DNA of 64,000 nt from NCBI GenBank assembly GCA_041396585.1, contig JAWKYG010000016.1, positions 1 to 64,000 of the forward strand, read 5' to 3'. Shown here in pieces: positions 7,234 to 16,405 of this stretch. Within the stretch, counting starts at the first letter, position 1. Each line of letters opens with the position of its first letter. The translations under genes and the position numbers were made by a program. The notes under the pieces are model-generated. The model saw nothing but the letters and a program-made list of their open reading frames with translations. It was not told where the DNA came from and ran no database searches. Origin of the DNA: JAUIAI01 sp041396585 (GTDB lineage: Bacteria; Pseudomonadota; Gammaproteobacteria; Burkholderiales; Burkholderiaceae_E).

Positions 7234-7719
7234 ATGTTGGATCCGGAACCCGGGGCAGGTGCGCCCGATATCACGATTCATCTGGTTGATCCGGCCTGTG
7301 CGTCCTTGCTCGATCGTGTCGACGATGACGTGTTTGATCACGCCGTCAGGCCCGAGTTGCTTCGAGAGTTTCTCGAGAGTTCATCCAATGTTCTCGTCGT
7401 CGCGGTGGCCGAAGGGCTGGTCGTAGGAATGGCCACGGGAATCGCCTACGTGCACCCGGACAAGCCGCTAAGCCTGTTCATCAACGAGGTTGGCGTGTCT
7501 GCACGGCACCGTCAACGCGGCATCGGTAGGCGATTGGTGGTCGCCGTGCTCGAGTGGGCCTGTGCCCGCGGCTGTGTCGAGGCCTGGGTGGCCACCGAGG
7601 GCGGCAATATCGCGGCCCGCTCGTTGTATCTGTCGACCGGCGCCGTTCAGGACGAGGAGCCGGCTGTTGTCTATGTTTATCCGCTGTCGCAAGGATCGCG
7701 ACGTGAGAATCTCCCCTGA
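7234..7719 (+). CDS. GNAT acetyltransferase, AAC(3)-I-like
   Basis: A 161-aa GNAT enzyme. Motif A is INEVGVSARHRQRGIGRRLV; the rest (FLESSSNVLVVAVAEG, AYVHPDKPLSLFINEVGV, AARSLYLSTGA) resembles chromosomal relatives of the aminoglycoside 3-N-acetyltransferase I group. Whether it acts on aminoglycosides cannot be read from sequence; many such relatives do not confer resistance. No clear ribosome binding site. Part of the accessory stretch right of the cassette array, but not bounded by attC sites. Confidence 0.75.
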   Translation: MLDPEPGAGAPDITIHLVDPACASLLDRVDDDVFDHAVRPELLREFLESSSNVLVVAVAEGLVVGMATGIAYVHPDKPLSLFINEVGVSARHRQRGIGRRLVVAVLEWACARGCVEAWVATEGGNIAARSLYLSTGAVQDEEPAVVYVYPLSQGSRRENLP

Positions 7720-8054
7720 CAACGTGCTTCACGAGGCATCAAGAAGGCGTGGCCGCCTGGCGCGAACCACGGTATCACGCGCGTGCGCGACAGTAGCCGC
7801 TACTCGCGTATTCCCGATACGCTCGAACAGGCCACGATCAAAGTCGGGTCTACCGATTCAGTACACTAGGCTGAAGGTGCCCGGTGAACGGGGCATCGGC
7901 AGATCGCGCAGGTCAATGTTGCGTACAGGAAAGAGAGGCGGGCGCGCCATCGGCAATTCGAGTGTCCCGCCACGATCCCGCTGACCTATATCGTTTGCCG
8001 GGTGCCGGGCGCACGCGGCAGACCCCGGTCGCGGCCCTCCAACGGAATCGCCTG
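7720..8054. other. Intergenic stretch with a possible gene remnant
   Basis: About 335 bp without a confident gene. One open + frame from 7720 to a TAG at 7867-7869 reads GITRVRDSSRYSRIPDTLEQ and then ATIKVGSTD, which is protein-like and could be the tail of a lost gene. The rest holds nothing recognisable. Confidence 0.4.
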
Positions 8055-8849
8055 ATGTTGATCGCCCAGCTCTCCGACATCCATGTCCGCCCCTCGGGCG
8101 AACTGTACAAGGGAGTTGCGGATTCGAATCGCATGTTCAGCGAGGCCATCGGGCATCTGCATGGCCTGGATCGCCGGCCCGATCTGGTCTTGCTTACCGG
8201 TGACCTCGTCGATGAAGGGCTCCCGGCGGAGTACGCGAGCCTTCGGCAGTTGCTGTCCGAATTGACCATTCCCTATCTCGTGCTGCCCGGCAATCACGAT
8301 GATCGCGCGCAGTTTCGGGCATGCTTCCATGATCAGCCCTATCTTCCCGAACACGGCCCACTCCACTATTGCATCGACGAGTATCCGGTGCGGATCATTG
8401 CGCTCGATAGCTGTGTGCCCGGGAAACACCACGGTGATATCGATCCTGCGGGGATTGCGTGGCTGCGGGACGAGTTGCGCGGTGATCCGACCAGACCCAC
8501 GCTGGTGCTCCTGCATCACCCCCCGTTTGCCTGCGGTATTCCGTACCTGGATCAATTCCGTTATGTGGATGCGCATAAATTGGCGAGCGTGCTGGCTGAG
8601 TTCTCCAATGTAGAGGCAGTGCTATGCGGCCACGTACATCGCCCGATGGTGCGGCGCTGGGCGCGCACGGTGGTGCTCGCCTGCCCGAGCACAACCACGC
8701 AAATCGCCCTGCAACTGCATGTGGACGCGTCACCTCAGTCGTTCATCGGGCCGTCGGCCTGCATGCTTCACCTTTGGCGGGCGGGCGAGGGACTGGTCAG
8801 CCACACGAGTTACATTGACCGTTATCCAGGGCCTTATCCGTTCTTTTAG
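8055..8849 (+). CDS. Class III cyclic-nucleotide phosphodiesterase-like protein
   Basis: A 264-aa calcineurin-like metallophosphoesterase of the CpdA type. Metal-binding motifs in order are LSDIH (residues 6-10), GDLVDEG (about 50), LPGNHDD (about 78), LVLLHHPP (about 155) and CGHVHRP (about 196). Such enzymes hydrolyse cAMP or other phosphodiesters in the cytoplasm. The ATG at 8055 opens directly on the first motif strand (MLIAQLSDIHV), the family's usual start. Monocistronic; role in this strain unknown. Confidence 0.88.
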   Translation: MLIAQLSDIHVRPSGELYKGVADSNRMFSEAIGHLHGLDRRPDLVLLTGDLVDEGLPAEYASLRQLLSELTIPYLVLPGNHDDRAQFRACFHDQPYLPEHGPLHYCIDEYPVRIIALDSCVPGKHHGDIDPAGIAWLRDELRGDPTRPTLVLLHHPPFACGIPYLDQFRYVDAHKLASVLAEFSNVEAVLCGHVHRPMVRRWARTVVLACPSTTTQIALQLHVDASPQSFIGPSACMLHLWRAGEGLVSHTSYIDRYPGPYPFF

Positions 8850-9097
8850 TCTTCGCATCGGTCCGCATTCCGAGATCAAGGGCTCTCTTGCCATCCGGGC
8901 GGATATGGCGGCTCAATGGCTTCCATATCTGCGATCTCCAACCACACAGAAGGCGCAACGAGCGAAGGCGGGGGGCAACAGATGCTTGCCGATGGTTCGA
9001 TGATCGCCTGCGACGCCTCGTTTGATCTCCACGCGGCTGCCGACGGCTCACATCAATATCGCGCGAAGACGATTCGCAACCCGAAGGTGCCGACGCG

Positions 9098-9697
9098 ATG
9101 ATCGATCTTCTGCTGCCGGAGGTTGCGCTCATGGCGGCTGCAGTCATGTTTTTGCCGGCGATGCGCCATTCGCGCTTGTGGCGCGCAACGGTCACGCCGC
9201 TGGCCTCGATCATCGGCAGTGGATTCCTGATCTCCGAACCCTTGTTGAGCGGCTCGGATCGAGTGCTTTCGTTGACCTTGCTGCAGCGCGTGGCGGATCT
9301 CGCGCTCGGCCTGGCCGCTCAGGTCGCAGCGGTCTTGCCAGGCATGTTGGTGCTGGGGGCAGCGATGAGTCAGTTCAGTGCCGCAGTGGCCGATACCGCT
9401 GGCGCAGGAGGTCTTTTCCATGAAATCTCCAGCAAGCACCTGCGTCCCCGGCTCGGCTACTGCCTGCTGGTTGTGGTGGCCATCGCCCTGATCTGGGCCG
9501 GCGATGTGTTCGAAATCGTAGCGCTGGCATCCCGCCTGTTCGCGTTCTACTACTTGCTGCAGTGTCTGGTAGCTCTCACGGTGTGCGTGCTTCGCGGCAG
9601 GCAGACGCTGGGCAGCCGCCTGGCGCGCGCGCTCCCTATTGCGTTGCTGGCTGTGGTCCTGGCTGGGGTCGTGTTGTTTGCCATCCCGGTTGGCTGA
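9098..9697 (+). CDS. Multi-spanning membrane protein, permease-like
   Basis: A 199-aa hydrophobic protein with about five predicted transmembrane segments. The stretches TPLASIIGSGFLI and AMSQFSAAVADTAGAGGLF look like conserved loops of APC-type transporters, but the protein is less than half the normal size. It may be a separate small family or a remnant. The 248 bp before it (8850-9097) contain nothing identifiable. Start at ATG 9098 is not supported by a clear ribosome binding site. Confidence 0.55.
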   Translation: MIDLLLPEVALMAAAVMFLPAMRHSRLWRATVTPLASIIGSGFLISEPLLSGSDRVLSLTLLQRVADLALGLAAQVAAVLPGMLVLGAAMSQFSAAVADTAGAGGLFHEISSKHLRPRLGYCLLVVVAIALIWAGDVFEIVALASRLFAFYYLLQCLVALTVCVLRGRQTLGSRLARALPIALLAVVLAGVVLFAIPVG

Positions 9698-9794
9698 GGT
9701 ACTGCGTAGACGGATTTGCCATGTCGACTGGCGCCATCGGGCCGGTGTCGGGTGCTAGTCTCTCGGCCGGGTGTGAACTGACGAGGGAAATCAG

Positions 9795-10751
9795 ATGAAG
9801 ATCCTGTACTGGGCGCGGCTGGGGATGGCCCGCGCTCCTATCACGGAGCGGCTGGGCCAGTGGCCGGAGGTCACACTGGTGGTCACGGAGACGCTCGAGG
9901 ACACCCTTCGGGAACTCCCTGCGGCCGATGCGCTGGTCGCCTACGATGCACCCGTGGCCCTGGCGCGCCAGGTGTCGGAGGTGCTCGCGGCGCCCGGGTG
10001 CCGGGTGCGCTGGATACATTTTCTGTCAGCGGGCCGTGAGGGCTTCGAAGCGGCCGGTCTGCCGGGGCGCGTCACGGTCAGCCAGACTGCTGGCGCCACC
10101 GCGCCGACCGTCGCAGAGCATGCGATGGCCTTGTTGCTGGCGCTCGCGCGCCGGGTGCCCGAGATGGTCGAACTCACTCGCGATGCCCGCTGGGATCGTG
10201 CGCTGGCCACCAATGCCCGCTCCCTGGAAGGAGGGGTGCTGGCGATTCTCGGGCCCGGACAGATCGGCCGCGAGATCGCGCGGCGCGCGAAGGCCTTCGG
10301 GATGACCACGATCGGGCTTTCGCGCTCGGCGGCGCCTCATCCGACGCTGGACGAGACACTCGGGCTGGATCAGTTGCACGCCACGCTGGCTCGCGCGGAT
10401 GCGATCGCAGTGGCCATCGCTCTCGCCCCCGAAACCCGGCATATTCTGGATGCCCGGGCGTTCGCGGTCTGTACCCGCAAGCCCTTGCTCGTCAATATCG
10501 CCCGTGGCGCCGTGATCGACCAGGCCGCCCTGGTGGCGGCCCTTCATGCGGGGCAGATCGGGGGCGCAGGCCTGGATGTGACCGATCCCGAGCCTTTGCC
10601 GGCGAGTGACCCACTCTGGCGCTGCCCGAATCTGCTGATCTCGCCGCACTTTGCGGCTGGCGGTAGCGCGAGAAGCGTGGCCCGCGTGACCGAGGGGCTG
10701 CTGGAGAACCTGCGGCGCTTCAGCGCTGGCGAGACCGCCGGCCTTCGATAG
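9795..10751 (+). CDS. D-2-hydroxyacid dehydrogenase
   Basis: A 318-aa NAD(P)-dependent oxidoreductase. The Rossmann motif is AILGPGQIGREIARRA (about residue 150). Catalytic residues are the Arg in VNIARGAVID, the Glu in LDVTDPEPLP and the His in LLISPHFAAGG. The N-terminal substrate domain carries WIHFLSAGREGF. It converts 2-keto acids and D-2-hydroxyacids in the cytoplasm. It lies just upstream of the Bug/Rieske catabolic genes and could handle a side product, but its own promoter region and 225-bp gap separate it. Confidence 0.9.
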   Translation: MKILYWARLGMARAPITERLGQWPEVTLVVTETLEDTLRELPAADALVAYDAPVALARQVSEVLAAPGCRVRWIHFLSAGREGFEAAGLPGRVTVSQTAGATAPTVAEHAMALLLALARRVPEMVELTRDARWDRALATNARSLEGGVLAILGPGQIGREIARRAKAFGMTTIGLSRSAAPHPTLDETLGLDQLHATLARADAIAVAIALAPETRHILDARAFAVCTRKPLLVNIARGAVIDQAALVAALHAGQIGGAGLDVTDPEPLPASDPLWRCPNLLISPHFAAGGSARSVARVTEGLLENLRRFSAGETAGLR

Positions 10752-10893
10752 ACGACGCCCTTTTTTTGCCCGAAACGCGTGGCGCTTTGCCATCGTGCGG
10801 CGAGCCCCGCTTGCCGCCATCTCCTGAACGTTGCAGCGCAATAAGCGGGCGCGCCCCGTCAATCCGGATGCCGTCCGGCGGACAACCCTGTTT

Positions 10894-10926
10894 TTGACAT
10901 GGGTTATGAACTGGAATTAGATTTCA
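10894..10926 (+). promoter_or_regulatory. Promoter with palindromic operator ahead of the Bug operon
   Basis: TTGACA (10894-10899), 17 bp, then TTAGAT (10917-10922): a strong sigma70 promoter. Over the -10 box lies TGGAAT-TAG-ATTTCA (10912-10926), an inverted repeat with one mismatch, closely matching the palindrome at 14985-14999. A repressor here would block RNA polymerase. The nearby IclR protein is the likely binder (inference). Confidence 0.65.
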
Positions 10927-10976
10927 TTTTCCAGGCACCTGCGATCGTGGGTGTGCGAAGAACCAGGAGACATGTG

Positions 10977-11945
10977 ATGACGACACGACGTTCGCTGCTG
11001 CAGGGCGCAGCCGCCGGCGCGCTGCTTGCCGGCCTGCCGAAGGCCTTTGCGCAAGACGACACCTCGACCGTAAGCGTATTGGTCGGGGCGTCGTCCTCGA
11101 TGGACTTCACGGCACGGGCGATTGCCGATCATCTGCAGGCGACGCTCCATCGCCCGGTGATCGCGGTCAGCAAGCTGGGCGCCGGCCAGCGCGTGGCCAT
11201 CGGTGAGTGCAAGCGGGCGGCACCCGATGGCCGCACGGTGGTGTTCGCCACCACCGGCCCGTTCGCGATTCATCCGCATGTCTACAAGAAGCTCGACTAC
11301 GATCCGCTCAATGACTTCACGCCGATCATCGGCTTCTCGAAGTTCGATGTCGCGGTCGCGGTCAATGCGCAGCTGGGCGTCAATTCGCTGCCCGAGCTCA
11401 TTGAATGGGTCAAGCAGCGCAAGGGCGACACGATCTTTGCTTCGGCACCGGGCAATGGCTCGTTCTCGCACTTCGTGGGGCTGGCGATCTCCCGAGAAGC
11501 CGGGTTGCACATGAAGCATGTGCCCTACAAGAACAGCGGGGTTGGCATTGTGGATCTCGCCGCCGGGCGCATACCGATCATGCTGACCGGCTTTTCGCCG
11601 CTGATTCCGATGCACCTGGAAGGCAAGATCAAGATCCTCGGCACCTCGGGCGCCGAGCGTAACAAGGTGGTGCCTGATATTCCCACCGTCAGTGAGGGCG
11701 GGATCAATGTGGCCAGCTCCACCACCACGGGAGTGTTCGGCCCGGCGGGCCTGCCCAAGGAAATCGTCGATCGCTACTACCAGGCGATCCTGCCGCTCAC
11801 CAGCACGCCGGCCCTGGTCGAGAAACTGCGTGGCCTTGGCGTGGAGATGTGGCCCGCCACCGGTGAACAGCTGGCCGCCGAGATCGTCAGGGAGCATGCC
11901 TACTTCGGCAAGCTGGCCAAAGACGCCGGCTTCGAGCCGGCCTGA
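10977..11945 (+). CDS. Bug-family tripartite tricarboxylate solute-binding protein 1
   Basis: A 322-aa periplasmic binding protein (TctC/Bug family) that delivers small carboxylates to TctAB-type permeases. The signal peptide (TTRRSLLQGAAAGALLAG, cleavage near AFA-QDD) carries two arginines and may use the Tat route. Family motifs are VSVLVGASSSMDFTARAIA, the loop GHxxxxK-like FAPGNGSFSHFV and KHVPYKNSGVGIVDLAAGRI, and MLTGFSPLIPMHLEGKIK. AGGAGA precedes the ATG. Followed 99 bp later by a paralogue. The matching permease may be TctBA at 23.2-25.2 kb. Confidence 0.88.
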   Translation: MTTRRSLLQGAAAGALLAGLPKAFAQDDTSTVSVLVGASSSMDFTARAIADHLQATLHRPVIAVSKLGAGQRVAIGECKRAAPDGRTVVFATTGPFAIHPHVYKKLDYDPLNDFTPIIGFSKFDVAVAVNAQLGVNSLPELIEWVKQRKGDTIFASAPGNGSFSHFVGLAISREAGLHMKHVPYKNSGVGIVDLAAGRIPIMLTGFSPLIPMHLEGKIKILGTSGAERNKVVPDIPTVSEGGINVASSTTTGVFGPAGLPKEIVDRYYQAILPLTSTPALVEKLRGLGVEMWPATGEQLAAEIVREHAYFGKLAKDAGFEPA

Positions 11946-12044
11946 TCGTGGCTGTGGCTGACGGCGCGCGCCGTCAGCCCCGCGCGATGCGCAGCAAACC
12001 GGGTGGACCTGGCAGGCCACCCTTGAACAGATGGGAACACGACG

Positions 12045-13022
12045 ATGACAATGCAAGATCTCCGGCGCCGCCGGCTGCTGCAAGGCCTGGGGGCCGCGGG
12101 CCTGATGACGGCCGGCGGCCCGTTGTTCGCCCAGGGCCGGCCAATGACCGTTCTGGTCGGGGCCGCCTCATCCATGGATTTCACGGCGCGTCTGCTTGCC
12201 GACGAGCTGCGCCAGTCGCTTGACAAGCCCGTGATCGCGGTCAGCAAACTGGGGGCTGGCGGGCGTGTCGCATTGGCTGAACTCAAGCGTTCGGCACCCG
12301 ACGGTGAGACGATCATGCTGTCCACGAGCAGTGCGTTCGTGGTCTATCCGAACATCTATGAACGGCTCGACTACGACCCGGTCAAGGATTTCACGCCGAT
12401 CATCAATGTCGCCTGGTTCGATGTCTCGATCGCGGTGGGGCCGGACATGCCGGTCAACTCGTTGGGCGAACTCAGCGAATGGATCAAGAAGCAGCCGGGT
12501 GAGGTGGTCTACGGTTGCGCACCCGGCACCGGCTCTTCCTCCCACTTCGCCGGCATCGCGTTCGAGGTGGCGACCGGCGCCCGCTTGAAGCCGATTCCGT
12601 ACAAAGACAGCGGTCAGGGGATCGCCGACACGATCGGCGGACGCATCCCGATCATGATCACCGGAACCACGCCGCTGGCGGCCCAGCACAACGCCGGCAA
12701 GATCAAACTGCTGGCCACTTCCGGGCCGAAGCGTTCGCCCATGGTGTCCGGCGTGCCCACGATGAAGGAAAGCGGCATCGATGTCGAGATCACGATCAAT
12801 TGCAGCCTCTACGGGCCGGCTGGCATGGATCCAGCCACTGTGGCCAGGCTGCATGATGCGGCCGACGCGATCCTGAACCGGCCGGCAGTGCGCGACAGGC
12901 TGACCAAGCAGGGCATGTCCGTTGATCCGTTCGATGGCAAGCGCCTGGGCGATGTCCTGCATGCGGAGCGGGATCGCTATGCGCAGCTGGCCAGGGCGGC
13001 CGGCATGACCAAGATTCAATGA
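12045..13022 (+). CDS. Bug-family tripartite tricarboxylate solute-binding protein 2
   Basis: A 325-aa paralogue of the preceding binding protein with the same layout: signal peptide with RRRRLLQGLGAAGL (cleavage near LFA-QGR), the segment TVLVGAASSMDFTARLLAD, then CAPGTGSSSHFAGIAFE and PIPYKDSGQGIADTIGGRIP. Two binding proteins side by side suggest two related substrates or successive intermediates. It is 38 bp from the first Rieske gene and probably co-transcribed with it. Substrate unknown; an aromatic carboxylate is suggested by the neighbourhood. Confidence 0.88.
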   Translation: MTMQDLRRRRLLQGLGAAGLMTAGGPLFAQGRPMTVLVGAASSMDFTARLLADELRQSLDKPVIAVSKLGAGGRVALAELKRSAPDGETIMLSTSSAFVVYPNIYERLDYDPVKDFTPIINVAWFDVSIAVGPDMPVNSLGELSEWIKKQPGEVVYGCAPGTGSSSHFAGIAFEVATGARLKPIPYKDSGQGIADTIGGRIPIMITGTTPLAAQHNAGKIKLLATSGPKRSPMVSGVPTMKESGIDVEITINCSLYGPAGMDPATVARLHDAADAILNRPAVRDRLTKQGMSVDPFDGKRLGDVLHAERDRYAQLARAAGMTKIQ

Positions 13023-13060
13023 AAGCGTGACAAAGCGCGCCTTTCGGGAGCACGACGAGC

Positions 13061-14406
13061 ATGTCAAAGTCAGACAGTGAAGATCTCACCCGGGTCGGGC
13101 CGGGCACGGTGATGGGCGGGTTCATGCGCCAGTACTGGATACCGGCGGCGATGTCCAGTGAACTGGTGGCCGATGGCGATCCGATGCGTCTGGTGTTGCT
13201 GGGCGAGAAGCTGATCGCTTTTCGCGACAGCGAGGGCAGGGTCGGCATCATGGACCACCTTTGCCCACACCGCTGCGCCTCGCTGTTTCTGGGCCGCAAC
13301 GAGCAAAGCGGTATCCGCTGCGTGTACCACGGCTGGAAGTTCGATGTTCACGGGCGTTGCGTCGATATGCCCAGCGTGCCGGCCCATCAGGACTTCAAAG
13401 AGAAGGTGCATGCGAAGGCCTATCCCGCGCATGAGGCCAATGGTCTGATCTGGGCCTACATGGGTGATCGTGATCCGCCCCCGGCGCCGCCGGCGATCGA
13501 GGCTTCGCTGCTGCCCGGGGATCAGCTCGAGATCAGTTTCATCCAGCGTGAATGCAACTACCTGCAGGCGCTCGAGGGCGATATCGATACCTCGCACTTC
13601 GGGTTCCTGCACGTGGGCCATCTCAACCCGGCCGATGTCCCGGACGGCCACCCGTTACAGTACACGGCCGATGACCGCTCGCCGCAATATCAGGTGCGCG
13701 ATACCGACTGGGGCACATCCTACGGCGCCTATCGCCCGATCGAGCGCGATGGCAAGCAGAACACCTACTGGCGCTTCTCGAACTTCATGTTTCCCTTCTG
13801 ACGCAGACGCCGCAGGGCGAATTCGCGATCCATGTCCATGCACGCGCATGGGTGCCGATGGACGACACCCACACGATGTTCGTGTCGCTGCGCTGGAAGG
13901 CGCCAAGGCCGCCGGCCGCCGCACTGCGAAGCCCGTTGAAGACGGGCGAGCCGCTCGGTGGCGCGCGCCCGGACAGTGTCTATCTGCCCAATACCACCGA
14001 CTGGTACGGTCGCTGGCGGCTCGCCGCCAATGCGTCCAACGACTGGATGATCGACCGCGAAGCGCAGCGCAGCAATCGGATCTTCTGCGGAATCGACAAC
14101 ATCTTTTTGCAAGACCAGGCGGTAACCGAGAGCATGGGGGGCATCACGGACCATAGCTTCGAGCGGCTCGGGCCGGGAGATCTCATGATCGCGCGCACGC
14201 GCCGTCGCCTGCTGCAGGCGGCGCGTGCCTTTCGTGATGGCAAGGGCCCGGCGCCGGGGGTCGATGATCCCGAGGTGTTCATGCAATCGCGCAGCGGCTA
14301 CTTCCTGGCCGACCCGGCCATCGACTGGCTCGATGCATTCAATGCCCAGGTCAGTCAGGCGACGCGTCCGCTCGCGGCACCGTCGTCGGCTGAGCTGGAA
14401 ACCTGA
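13061..14406 (+). CDS. Rieske oxygenase alpha subunit 1, frameshifted as sequenced
   Basis: About 448 aa if one base is restored. The N-terminal Rieske domain has CPHRC and CVYHGWKFD binding the 2Fe-2S cluster; the mononuclear iron motif is GDIDTSHFGFLH. It belongs to the phthalate 4,5-dioxygenase/vanillate demethylase class. At 13799-13801 the frame hits TGA (TTCTGACG); adding one G gives TTCTGGACG and continues as FWTQTPQGEFAIHVHARAW, exactly as in the two paralogues. The rest (MDDTHTMFVSLRWK, NTTDWYGRWRLAAN, DQAVTESMGGITDH) is intact. A sequencing error is more likely than a true pseudogene. The 3' end overlaps the convergent epimerase gene by 56 bp. Confidence 0.85.
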
Positions 14407-14953
14407 AGGCCGGCGGGTAGTCGGCCAAGGTCGGCCAGTGCCGGTCCATATCGAAGATGTGGGCCGGCTCGTCGCCGCAGGGCCAGTCGATGCCCAGAGC
14501 GGGGTCGTTCCAGAGCAGCCCGCACTGGGTCTCACGGTCGTTGTAATTGGTCAGCCGAAACACCACTTCGGTGTCTGGCTCGAGAGTGCAAAAGCCATGG
14601 GCGAGCCCGACGGGCACCAGGAGCATGCGCCGGTTGGCCGCCGAGAGTTCTACCGTCTCGTGCCGGCCGAACGTGGGCGAGCCCTGTCGCACATCGACCA
14701 CCACATCGTTGACGCGCCCGTTGGCCACGCGCACCAGCTTGATCTGCTCTCCCGGGCCACGCTGGGCATGCAGCCCTCGCAAGGTGCCGGCCGGCCGATA
14801 CCGCGATCCATGTTCCTGCACGAAATCCACAGGCAAACCGGCTCTTGCGAACTCGCGCTGATCGAAGAAGTAGGTGAAGCGCGCCTGCGGATCCTGATCG
14901 TCCCGGGGTTCGATCAGCAGCAGCCCGGGAATGGACAGCGTATGGACTTTCAT
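14351..14953 (-). CDS. dTDP-4-dehydrorhamnose 3,5-epimerase-like protein (RmlC family)
   Basis: A 200-aa cupin of the RmlC family. Visible family features are the RPAGTLRGLHAQ segment (general-base His), VVVDVRQGSPTFG, MLLVPVGLAHGFCTL and GLLWNDPALGIDWP. RmlC enzymes epimerise C3 and C5 of dTDP-4-keto-6-deoxyglucose. AAAAGGAG is 5 nt before the ATG at 14953, so that start beats a GTG one codon upstream. No other dTDP-sugar gene is in the window, and it sits divergently from a Rieske gene across a shared operator, so a role beyond rhamnose synthesis is possible. Confidence 0.82.
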   Translation of the reverse strand: MKVHTLSIPGLLLIEPRDDQDPQARFTYFFDQREFARAGLPVDFVQEHGSRYRPAGTLRGLHAQRGPGEQIKLVRVANGRVNDVVVDVRQGSPTFGRHETVELSAANRRMLLVPVGLAHGFCTLEPDTEVVFRLTNYNDRETQCGLLWNDPALGIDWPCGDEPAHIFDMDRHWPTLADYPPAFRFPAQPTTVPRADASPD

Positions 14954-14967
14954 CACCGCTCCTTTTA

Positions 14968-14999
14968 TTGACCAACATCAAAAATGAAATACTATTTCA
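14968..14999 (+). promoter_or_regulatory. Promoter and perfect 15-bp palindrome between epimerase and Rieske gene 2
   Basis: TTGACC (14968-14973), 16 bp, then TACTAT (14990-14995) point to the + strand. The palindrome TGAAAT-ACT-ATTTCA (14985-14999) is centred on the -10 box, the same layout as the Bug promoter at 10894-10926. It could control both divergent genes. Confidence 0.65.
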
Positions 15000-15039
15000 C
15001 TAGGCGTGGCATGGGCCAATCTCGATGGGAGACCAGGCA

Positions 15040-16362
15040 ATGAACAAGAACGGAAACGATCTCACCCGGGTGGGCCCGGGCACGGTGATGGGCGAGTTCA
15101 TGCGTCAGTACTGGCTGCCGGCGGCGCTGTCTGGCGAGCTGATCGCCGACGGTGAGCCCATGCGCCTGATGCTGCTGGGCGAAAAGCTGATCGCATTTCG
15201 CGACACCGCCGGGCGCGTGGGCGTCATGGATCATCGTTGCCCGCACCGCTGCGCCTCGCTGTTTCTGGGCCGCAACGAAGACCACGGCATCCGCTGCGTG
15301 TATCACGGCTGGAAGTTCGACGTCGAGGGCAACTGCATCGATATGCCCAATGTCCGCCCCGAGCAGCGCTACTGCGACAAGGCGCCGGCAAAGGCCTACA
15401 AGGTGGCCGAGCGCAACGGCCTGATCTGGGTGTACATGGGCGCTCGCGAGCAGGCACCGCCCCTGCCCATGATCGAGGCCACGCTGTTGCCGGAGAGCTC
15501 GCGGGTGACGGCGATGGTGCAGCGCGAGTGCAACTGGCTGCAGGCGCTGGAGGGCGATATCGATACCTCGCACTTCGGCTTCCTGCATGCCGGCAGTGTC
15601 GATCCTGAGAATGTGCCCGAGGAGCATCCGATCTATTACCCGGTACGCAACCGGGCGCCGGAATATCATGTGCACGACACGCCCTGGGGCACCCAGTATG
15701 CGGCGTTTCGCAGTGCCGAAGCGGGGGCCACCTATTGGCGCTTCGCGAACTTCATGTTTCCGTTCTGGACCCAGCAGCCGCAGGGCCGTTTTCCGACCCA
15801 TGTCGGGGCGCGCGCCTGGGTCCCGATGGATGACGAACACACGATGTTCCTGCATCTGCAGTGGCAGCCGAGTACCTCCGGGATGGTGCCTCTCAAAGAC
15901 GGCAAGCAATTGCCCGGAGCGCGGCCGACTCACGAGTACCTGCCAAACACCACCGATTGGTACGGTCGCTGGCGGCTGGCAGCCAATGAGCACAATGACT
16001 GGCTGATCGATCGTCAGGCGCAGCGCGAAAACGTGATCTACAGCGGCATCGATAACATCCATCTGCAGGATCAGGCGGTCACGGAAAGCATGGGGCCGAT
16101 CACGGATCACAGCCGGGAGATTCTGGGCCCGGGCGACCAGATGATCGCGCGTACCCGCAGGCGCATTCTGCAGGCCGCGCGTGCGTTCGCCGAGAAGGGC
16201 GAGGCGGGGCCGGGCGTGGACGACGCCCGCGTCTATTGGCAGGCGCGCAGTGGGTTCTTCCTGGCCGATGGCCAGGACACCTCGGCCTGGCAGCGGCTGT
16301 ACGAGAGCGCCGTCGATCAGGCCACGCGGCCGGTTGATGAAGCTGCGGCCACCGGCGCCTGA
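15040..16362 (+). CDS. Rieske oxygenase alpha subunit 2
   Basis: A 440-aa ring-hydroxylating oxygenase or demethylase subunit of the phthalate dioxygenase class. Cluster ligands are in CPHRC (about residue 67) and CVYHGWKFD (about 88). The catalytic iron ligands are in EGDIDTSHFGFLH (about 172-184). The C-terminal domain has TQQPQGRFPTHVGARAWVPM and NTTDWYGRWRLAAN. The start at 15040 follows GGGAGACC; an in-frame ATG at 15025 lacks an SD. Bases 15066-15485 are about 99 percent identical to Rieske gene 3 while the rest diverges. Followed by an extradiol dioxygenase and a reductase that probably supplies its electrons. Confidence 0.9.
   Translation: MNKNGNDLTRVGPGTVMGEFMRQYWLPAALSGELIADGEPMRLMLLGEKLIAFRDTAGRVGVMDHRCPHRCASLFLGRNEDHGIRCVYHGWKFDVEGNCIDMPNVRPEQRYCDKAPAKAYKVAERNGLIWVYMGAREQAPPLPMIEATLLPESSRVTAMVQRECNWLQALEGDIDTSHFGFLHAGSVDPENVPEEHPIYYPVRNRAPEYHVHDTPWGTQYAAFRSAEAGATYWRFANFMFPFWTQQPQGRFPTHVGARAWVPMDDEHTMFLHLQWQPSTSGMVPLKDGKQLPGARPTHEYLPNTTDWYGRWRLAANEHNDWLIDRQAQRENVIYSGIDNIHLQDQAVTESMGPITDHSREILGPGDQMIARTRRRILQAARAFAEKGEAGPGVDDARVYWQARSGFFLADGQDTSAWQRLYESAVDQATRPVDEAAATGA
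15066..15485 (+). repeat. 420-bp inverted repeat arm A (gene conversion tract)
   Basis: Compared by eye with the complement of 20263-20682, this tract has about four mismatches in 420 bp. Outside it, the two Rieske genes differ at most codons. Confidence 0.9.
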
Positions 16363-16405
16363 ACCGGGGCCGACAGGGCGCGATCATTCTCACGAGGCAA
16401 CCCGC

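Noticed and set aside
7118..7250. Possible further attC near CTCGTTGGGAGTG
   Set aside because: A right-core-like GTTGGGA is present but no matching left core or pairing arms were found.
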